From Peptoniphilus_A harei_B (lineage in GTDB: Bacteria > Bacillota > Clostridia > Tissierellales > Peptoniphilaceae), in the NCBI GenBank assembly GCA_032560695.1, contig JAWGHR010000004.1, positions 1 through 64,000 of the forward strand: a stretch of 64,000 bases of DNA, given 5' to 3'. A program made the translations under genes and the position numbers. Under the pieces are notes generated by a model. It saw nothing but the letters and a program-made list of their open reading frames with translations. It did no database searches and had not been told where the DNA came from. Shown piece by piece: positions 59,565 to 64,000 of this stretch. How positions within the stretch are numbered: the first letter of the stretch is position 1; the number at the start of each line of letters is the position of its first letter.

Positions 59565-59885
59565 ATGGCAAGAACTATGAAGGAAATAGCTTTCTTAGTT
59601 GCAACTAATGAGGCGACATACTTTGACAGTAAGCTTCTAAAATTTTTGGAGTGCGAAGGCTTTAAGCATGTTGGCAAAGGAATGTTTGACAACTGCCCGT
59701 GGATTTATATTGATCTCAACAAGAAGGTATATGCCTATGGCATTCCCGGCATTCCTTACACAGGAGTTATTGGAGACCACGCTATTAGACTTAGTGAGTT
59801 TTACACTATTTACAATATCTACAAACAATACGAAGGCAAGGAACTTTTTGTTTTTGAGTCTAAGCGCTTTGATTATGATGATTAA
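59565..59885 (+). CDS. Protein of unknown function under a SAM-type riboswitch
   Basis: A 106-residue soluble protein from the ATG at 59565, eight bases after AAGGAGGAG. An earlier ATG lies inside the riboswitch terminator and is rejected. There is no signal peptide or membrane segment. Visible traits are an aromatic-rich middle (CPWIYIDLNKKVYAYGIPGI) and an acidic tail ending FDYDD. No family is recognised. The S-box-like leader suggests a tie to methionine, SAM or sulfur metabolism, but nothing in the protein itself shows this. It is followed by a strong terminator, so it is monocistronic. Confidence 0.75.
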   Translation: MARTMKEIAFLVATNEATYFDSKLLKFLECEGFKHVGKGMFDNCPWIYIDLNKKVYAYGIPGIPYTGVIGDHAIRLSEFYTIYNIYKQYEGKELFVFESKRFDYDD

Positions 59886-59925
59886 ATTGCTCATAATTTA
59901 ACATCTTATTATTAAAAGGCATAAA

Positions 59926-59958
59926 AAGAGGAAGTAACTTATCTACTTCCTCTTATCA
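59926..59958 (+). terminator. Terminator after the SAM-regulated gene
   Basis: AAGAGGAAGTA / TACTTCCTCTT, an 11-bp perfect stem with a 7-base loop. Confidence 0.85.
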
Positions 59959-59974
59959 CTCTTTCACATTAATT

Positions 59975-60005
59975 TACCCCCTAGTCCTTTTGGACCTAGG
60001 GGGTA
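59975..60005. repeat. Palindrome copy 1 bounding the HEPN gene
   Basis: A 31-bp palindrome: TACCCCCTAG and CTAGGGGGTA arms, with inner TCC/GGA and a TTTT loop. The first 13 bases are repeated exactly at 61077, after the HEPN gene, in a second palindrome. There is no T run after this copy. Confidence 0.85.
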
Positions 60006-60031
60006 TCTCTTGTTTCTTTGTGTATTAGCTA

Positions 60032-60059
60032 TTGACTCCATATTTTCCTGTGCTATAAT
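60032..60059 (+). promoter_or_regulatory. Strong promoter in front of the structured RNA and HEPN gene
   Basis: TTGACT (60032-60037), a 16-bp spacer and perfect TATAAT (60054-60059) preceded by TGC, an extended -10. Transcription should start near 60066. Confidence 0.85.
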
Positions 60060-60065
60060 TAGCTT

Positions 60066-60128
60066 AACAGAACCTCTCCACGCTTAATGTAGGTTTTCTA
60101 CATGCGGACCACGGGGAGGGCTTTTTTT
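60066..60128 (+). ncRNA. Compact structured RNA ending in a terminator, upstream of the HEPN gene
   Basis: About 60 bases from the promoter's expected start to a T7 run (60122-60128). The outer stem CCTCTCC / GGGGAGG (60073-60079 with 60113-60119) encloses CGC/GCG and ATGTAG / CTACAT with a GTTTT loop. It has an asymmetric GACCAC bulge and a TTA bulge. The element is more GC-rich than its surroundings. It could be a free small RNA made by termination, or an attenuator for the gene 18 bp downstream. Confidence 0.75.
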
Positions 60129-60145
60129 ATATAAGGAGAATTTAT

Positions 60146-61027
60146 ATGGAATTAAAACCTGCTTTAAGTTACAAGAATCAAATTATTAAACTAAAAAATG
60201 ATCACAACCTTTCTATCTCCGACGATGAATTTGCTGAAGAAATCTTAAAAAAGGTAAATTATTACAGGCTTTCAGGCTATGGTATCGGTCTGAAAAAATC
60301 TGATAATAAAGAACATTACAAAGAAAAGGTAAGTATAGAGCATCTTTTTAATCTTTACTGTTTTGACAGTCAATTTAAAAATAATATTATAAGGACTATT
60401 GAGCAGATTGAAATAGAGCTTAGAACCCAAATTGCTTACCACTTATCAATTAAGTATGGCCCAGACGTTCTTGTGCACGAAAATAATTTCATATATAAAA
60501 CTAACAAAGAAGGTCAGAGCATATATTCCATAGTTAACGAAAATCTGAATAAGGAAATTAATAGACAGAGGAATAAACCTTTTGTTAAACACCACTTGAG
60601 GAAGTATGACGGATCGTTTCCTATATGGGTATCTGTTGAGCTTATGTCTTTTGGAAATTTGTCTTCTTTATTCAGTATTTTAAAGTCTGAGGATCAAAAA
60701 GAAATTTCTAATTATTATAATACAGACCCTAAATATTTAAAAAATTGGATCTTATGCCTTGTAGAAGTTAGGAATATTTGTGCCCACTACACCAGACTCT
60801 ACAACATGCCTTTAAAAGAAAATCCACGCTTATATTCTGAAAATGAACAATATAAGGGTAAACAAAATAAAATATTTCCCATACTTTTAATAATAAAAAG
60901 AATTCTAAACTCTAATGATCAGTGGAAATCTTTATTAAGAGACTTGGAAAATACCTTTGATAAATATCAAGGTTTTTTTAATTTTAGTTTTATGGGCTTT
61001 CCTAATAACTGGAAGGATATTCTTTAA
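60146..61027 (+). CDS. Abi_2 / AbiF-AbiD family HEPN protein (putative phage defence)
   Basis: A 293-residue protein of the Abi_2 family, known for abortive-infection proteins AbiD and AbiF. Early family traits are ILKKVNYYRLSGYGIGLKKS (about 32-51) and the IRTIEQIEIELRTQIAYHLS helix (about 91-110). The HEPN ribonuclease-like motif R-x4-H appears as EVRNICAHYTRLYN (about 205-218). There is no signal peptide or membrane segment. The ATG follows AAGGAGAAT. It stands alone, behind a strong promoter and a structured RNA, and is bounded by two matching palindromes. In recently described AbiF systems such an RNA neutralises the HEPN toxin. That this pair works the same way is inference. Confidence 0.88.
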   Translation: MELKPALSYKNQIIKLKNDHNLSISDDEFAEEILKKVNYYRLSGYGIGLKKSDNKEHYKEKVSIEHLFNLYCFDSQFKNNIIRTIEQIEIELRTQIAYHLSIKYGPDVLVHENNFIYKTNKEGQSIYSIVNENLNKEINRQRNKPFVKHHLRKYDGSFPIWVSVELMSFGNLSSLFSILKSEDQKEISNYYNTDPKYLKNWILCLVEVRNICAHYTRLYNMPLKENPRLYSENEQYKGKQNKIFPILLIIKRILNSNDQWKSLLRDLENTFDKYQGFFNFSFMGFPNNWKDIL

Positions 61028-61076
61028 GAAGCTTTAGTTTTTCATTAAAATTTATTTGTTAATACTTACATTAAAA

Positions 61077-61107
61077 TACCCCCTAGTCCACTTGGATTTA
61101 GGGGGTT
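61077..61107. repeat. Palindrome copy 2 bounding the HEPN gene
   Basis: TACCCCCTAGTCC at 61077-61089 is identical to copy 1, followed by ACTT and GGATTTAGGGGGTTA. Here T-rich sequence follows, so this copy also works as the terminator of the HEPN gene. Confidence 0.85.
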
Positions 61108-61119
61108 AATTTTTATTTT

Positions 61120-62472
61120 TTATGAATTGAATTCTTTGTATTCTCTTTTGGCTTCTTCTTGTTCTTCTGGTATAACTTTTATGCTGGCTTTTATTATTCT
61201 TTTTTCTGCTACTGCTAGTTCTGTCAAGATGCAGCCTCCTGCCTTGACGCTAAGTTTTTTCTTTTGTTTTTCGTCTGGTATAAAGCCAAGTTTTTCTATT
61301 ATTAAGCCAGAGATTGTCTCGTGGTTTTCTGAATATAATGATAGGTCAAGGGCATCGTTTATGTCTTCTATGTCCATGGATCCATCTACTATATATTCGT
61401 TTTCTCCAATTTTTTCTACGCTGTGGTCTTCCTTGTCGTACTCGTCCTCGATTTCTCCAACTATTTCTTCTACTATGTCTTCTACTGTAACCATACCTGA
61501 GAAGCCTCCGTACTCGTCAATTAGGATCGCTACATAATTTTTGGATGCTTGAAGTTCTTTTAGAAGCATGTCAATTTTTTTGGTTTCTGGTACATAGTAA
61601 GGTGACTTGATACAGTTGTCCAAGTTTATGGACTCGTAATCATTTTTGGCGTATTCAACAAAGAGGTCCTTGATGTAAACTGTTCCCAAGATGTTGTCTG
61701 TGTTCTCACGATAGACCGGCATCCTTGAGTAACCCATCTTCAATACTTCTGTTATTGTTTCTGTTGTGAACTCGTCGTAGTCTAGCATATATATGGAAGT
61801 CCTCGGTGTCATTATTTCGTAGGCTAACTTGTCGTCAAAATCCATTATGTTAACTATCATTTCTTCCCCAGCTGAGTTGATTACTCCCTGTTGGGTTGAA
61901 ACTTTTATATAGGATTTTAATTCTTCTTCTGAAATTTTTTCTTCTACGTCCTCTGAATATTTTCCCATAATCTTTAATACTATTACTGTTGAAACTGATA
62001 GTAATTTTACAAAGGGATAAAATATTTTTGAGGCGAAGGCAATTGCACCTGATGCTTTAAGGGCAACTTTTTCTGAGTTTTGTAGGGCAATTCTCTTTGG
62101 CACTAGCTCTCCAAAAACAAGTGTTATATAGGAAAGTAAAAGTGTCACCAAAATAAAGGCTACTGTCCCACCATAGGGTATCCCGTATCCTCTTAAGAAT
62201 TCTCCAAATACTTTTGAGATAGAAGTAGCTGCAGAACCAGATGAGAAAAATCCTGCCAAGGTTATTGCAACTTGGATTGTGGATAAAAATCTCGTTTGAT
62301 CTTGTGAGATTTCTAGAAGAGTCTTTGCCCTCTTGTCTCCTTCTTCTGCCATTTCTTTTATCTTGTTGTTGTTTACTGAAACCATTGCCATTTCAGCTGA
62401 CGCAAAAAATGCGTTAATGCTTGTAAGTATTGCTATTAATATGAGCTTAGCCCACAAGGCGCCATCGTCCAT
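61120..62472 (-). CDS. CNNM/CorC-type transporter-like protein (hemolysin family)
   Basis: A 450-residue membrane protein of the DUF21-CBS-CorC_HlyC family, linked to Mg2+/divalent cation efflux. The ATG at 62470-62472 is chosen because GGAGG lies eight bases before it; the ATG five codons upstream is part of that site. DUF21 (about 1-185) has SINAFFASAEMAMVSVNNNK. Two CBS domains follow (about 200-325) with MTPRTSIYMLDYDE and VAILIDEYGGFSGMVTVEDI. The CorC_HlyC domain is at 345-430. The old name hemolysin is misleading. It is transcribed alone. Confidence 0.93.
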   Translation of the reverse strand: MDDGALWAKLILIAILTSINAFFASAEMAMVSVNNNKIKEMAEEGDKRAKTLLEISQDQTRFLSTIQVAITLAGFFSSGSAATSISKVFGEFLRGYGIPYGGTVAFILVTLLLSYITLVFGELVPKRIALQNSEKVALKASGAIAFASKIFYPFVKLLSVSTVIVLKIMGKYSEDVEEKISEEELKSYIKVSTQQGVINSAGEEMIVNIMDFDDKLAYEIMTPRTSIYMLDYDEFTTETITEVLKMGYSRMPVYRENTDNILGTVYIKDLFVEYAKNDYESINLDNCIKSPYYVPETKKIDMLLKELQASKNYVAILIDEYGGFSGMVTVEDIVEEIVGEIEDEYDKEDHSVEKIGENEYIVDGSMDIEDINDALDLSLYSENHETISGLIIEKLGFIPDEKQKKKLSVKAGGCILTELAVAEKRIIKASIKVIPEEQEEAKREYKEFNS

Positions 62473-62631
62473 AAAATCTTCCTCCATATCTTTTAGCCTA
62501 ATTATATCAAAGAATTTATATTTGTGACAATAAAATAATTAATCTTATCAAGCTTTTTTAGCTAATTTCTAAGGTTTAAGATTTTTTACCTGTGGTATGA
62601 ATTATTTATAGACTAAGATTGGAGGTCTTTA

Positions 62632-63240
62632 ATGAAAAAATTAAAAAGAAGCTTGCTTATAATTTTACTTATAGGTCTAGCCCTCTTTGCTGCCTTCTTC
62701 TATGGCAAGAAGCAAATGAGAAGCGAGATGGAACCAGAGATAACTTCTAGCTTGATTTACAACAAGTTGGTCTCTGCTAAGGAACTGACAACTTTAAAGT
62801 ACCACTACACAAACATGGGCCACTTTGAAAATCAAAATACTTTTTATGGTTACAAGGTCCCCTTCACTTCTAAGGAGTTTATTGTTTCCTACGAGGGACT
62901 TATCAACGCTGGCATAGACCTTGACAAGATGAAGGTCGAGCTCAAAGACAAGTCTATTGAGATAAGGATTCCACCGGCAGAGATTTTGAGCCACGAAATT
63001 TATGAGGACTCTCTTAAGGTATATGACGAGAGGGAATCTATTTTTAACAGGATTGATATAGAGGATTACAATAATTTCTCTAAGGATCAAAAGACTGAGG
63101 TTGAGAAGAGGGCAATAAAGAAAGGACTCTTAAAAGAAGCTGATGAAGAATCAAAGAAGGCAATCCAAGAAATTCTCATGGCTGACACAATTTTAAGCAA
63201 GTACGACATAAAGCTTGTGAGAGATGAAAATTTAAAATAA
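62632..63240 (+). CDS. DUF4230 domain protein
   Basis: A 202-residue membrane-anchored protein. The N-terminal helix is LIILLIGLALFAAFFYGKKQ. The extracytoplasmic part matches DUF4230: ITSSLIYNKLVSAKELTTLK, followed by IVSYEGLINAGIDLDKMKVE and EIRIPPAEILSHEI. The function of the family is unknown. GGAGG sits eight bases before the ATG. It is a single gene, divergent from the CNNM-type gene, and closes at a bidirectional terminator. Confidence 0.88.
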   Translation: MKKLKRSLLIILLIGLALFAAFFYGKKQMRSEMEPEITSSLIYNKLVSAKELTTLKYHYTNMGHFENQNTFYGYKVPFTSKEFIVSYEGLINAGIDLDKMKVELKDKSIEIRIPPAEILSHEIYEDSLKVYDERESIFNRIDIEDYNNFSKDQKTEVEKRAIKKGLLKEADEESKKAIQEILMADTILSKYDIKLVRDENLK

Positions 63241-63242
63241 AA

Positions 63243-63283
63243 AAGAGAAGGGCTTTCTACTTGAAGGCCCTTCTTCTCTTTTA
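63243..63283. terminator. Bidirectional terminator between convergent genes
   Basis: AGAGAAGGGC / GCCCTTCTTCTCT with a loop of about 13 bases and A/T tracts. It lies exactly between the two stop codons. Confidence 0.85.
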
Positions 63284-64000
63284 GCTTTCTAATAATTTTT
63301 TTACTTCTTCAATCTTTACTTCATCTAGTCTCTTGTATTTCCAATCTGGATTATTGTCCTTGTCTATCATTTTGGACCTAATTCCCTCTTCCATCTCGCC
63401 AATCTCTAGGGAGTATTTTAAAATTTTTTGGTCTAGGTCCACAGTTTCTGCATAGGTCAAGTCCTTGCCAATAAAATATTTTTCAAACTGCAAAGCCAAC
63501 ATAAATTGGGACTTACCTCTTAGGTCCTTTAAGATATCTGATGCAAATTCATCTTCCTTGTTGTCCTCTAGTTTTTCATAAATTCCAGCTAAAGTGTCTC
63601 CTGAGAAATATTTTTCTATTTTATCATCATGTTTCTCAACAAGGGTCTCGTGAATTTCCTTTTTATGTTTTTCTGCTTCTTCTCTTAACTTATTGATTAA
63701 TTCATGGTCCCTAAAATTTTCTGATAATTCAAAAAACTTTTCTCTTATCTTTTCATAATCTTTTGAGTCAATATAAACATGGGCAAGTCCATGCTTTATC
63801 AAATCTGGGGATGCGAGACGTCCTCCACAAAGTCCTACATATTGTCCAAGAGCTTGTGGCAAGCTAGAAATAAATTTCCCCACACCTACATCGGGAACAA
63901 AGCCAAGGTCAGTTTCTGGCATGGCCCACTTTACACTTTCGTCAGAAATTATGAAATCAGAATTTATACTTATTCCAATTCCACCACCCATGACTATTCC
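63281..64000 (-). CDS. 3-Hydroxyisobutyryl-CoA hydrolase / enoyl-CoA hydratase family protein, partial
   Basis: The gene enters from the right edge; 239 codons and the stop are in view and the N-terminus is missing. The crotonase oxyanion-hole region GIVMGGGIGISI is at the edge, followed by MPETDLGFVPDVGVGKFISS, with the Glu and Asp typical of 3-hydroxyisobutyryl-CoA hydrolases (ECH_2 branch). The long helical C-terminus with EKYFIGKDLTYAETVDLDQK fits that branch. Whether it acts on valine breakdown or another acyl-CoA is not shown. Confidence 0.85.
   Translation of the reverse strand, partial: GIVMGGGIGISINSDFIISDESVKWAMPETDLGFVPDVGVGKFISSLPQALGQYVGLCGGRLASPDLIKHGLAHVYIDSKDYEKIREKFFELSENFRDHELINKLREEAEKHKKEIHETLVEKHDDKIEKYFSGDTLAGIYEKLEDNKEDEFASDILKDLRGKSQFMLALQFEKYFIGKDLTYAETVDLDQKILKYSLEIGEMEEGIRSKMIDKDNNPDWKYKRLDEVKIEEVKKLLES

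Noticed and set aside
60600..60640. Second RNA or antitoxin protein inside the Abi_2 unit
   Set aside because: No further ORF or promoter is seen within or directly after the HEPN gene.
59975..61107. Transposon carrying the Abi_2 gene
   Set aside because: The flanking palindromes are short, there is no transposase or target duplication in view, and the second copy also works as a terminator.

Overview
The window is about 64 kb of chromosome from a low-GC Gram-positive anaerobe. SLH-domain surface proteins, T-box, lysine and SAM leaders, CIRCE heat-shock operators, strong AGGAGG ribosome sites and a complete hydroxyglutarate pathway of glutamate fermentation all point to an amino-acid-fermenting Firmicute. 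The best fit is the Peptoniphilus/Anaerococcus group (Tissierellia, Peptoniphilaceae). This placement is inference from gene content; there is no 16S gene. No tRNA, rRNA, IS element, prophage or CRISPR array was seen.

Layout. 1-7.3 kb: the 5' end of tuf, a MATE exporter, a 2-hydroxyacid dehydrogenase plus formimidoylglutamase pair, and a T-box-controlled ABC importer (probably tryptophan). 7.4-12 kb: htpG under CIRCE, two paralogous lipoproteins, tpx-rlmH and a DsrE-like protein. 12-15.4 kb: a two-gene secreted/SLH operon behind a leader with 15 copies of a tetranucleotide and a terminator-like hairpin. 15.4-29 kb: housekeeping genes (ZIP transporter, cls, a zinc protease, typA, hisS), a Na+/glutamate symporter, an aldehyde dehydrogenase, an XRE/DUF2975 regulator set, a PhaE/phasin-like coiled-coil protein and a cytoplasmic LRR protein. 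29-32.5 kb: a cyclodeaminase-family enzyme, a membrane acyltransferase and a copper-amine-oxidase-like stalk-domain protein.

32.8-42 kb is the metabolic core. It holds gcdD-gcdC-gcdB-gctA-gctB-gcdA and then hgdC-hgdA-hgdB, all on the minus strand, with a promoter in front of each block. Together they turn 2-hydroxyglutarate into its CoA ester, dehydrate it to glutaconyl-CoA, and decarboxylate that to crotonyl-CoA while exporting Na+. The symporter at 22.3 kb could bring in glutamate, and the formimidoylglutamase at 3.2 kb could make it from histidine.

42.8-64 kb: a frameshifted mntP, a glutaredoxin, a zinc-type ArsR regulator, metG-tatD-rnmV-ksgA, a YeiH exporter, a lysine-riboswitch ABC transporter, a second SLH protein, dnaJ-clpB under CIRCE, a SAM-I-like leader in front of an unknown 106-residue protein, an Abi_2/AbiF-type HEPN gene preceded by a compact structured RNA, a CNNM/CorC-type protein, a DUF4230 protein and the end of a hydroxyisobutyryl-CoA hydrolase/enoyl-CoA hydratase-like gene.

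Most worth attention: (1) the repeat-bearing leader ORF in front of the SLH operon, which could work as a frame-switched attenuator; (2) the HEPN gene with its upstream structured RNA, bounded by near-identical palindromes; (3) five intergenic arrays with a degenerate 18-bp period; (4) ksgA with no standard start codon; (5) the SAM leader on an orphan gene.
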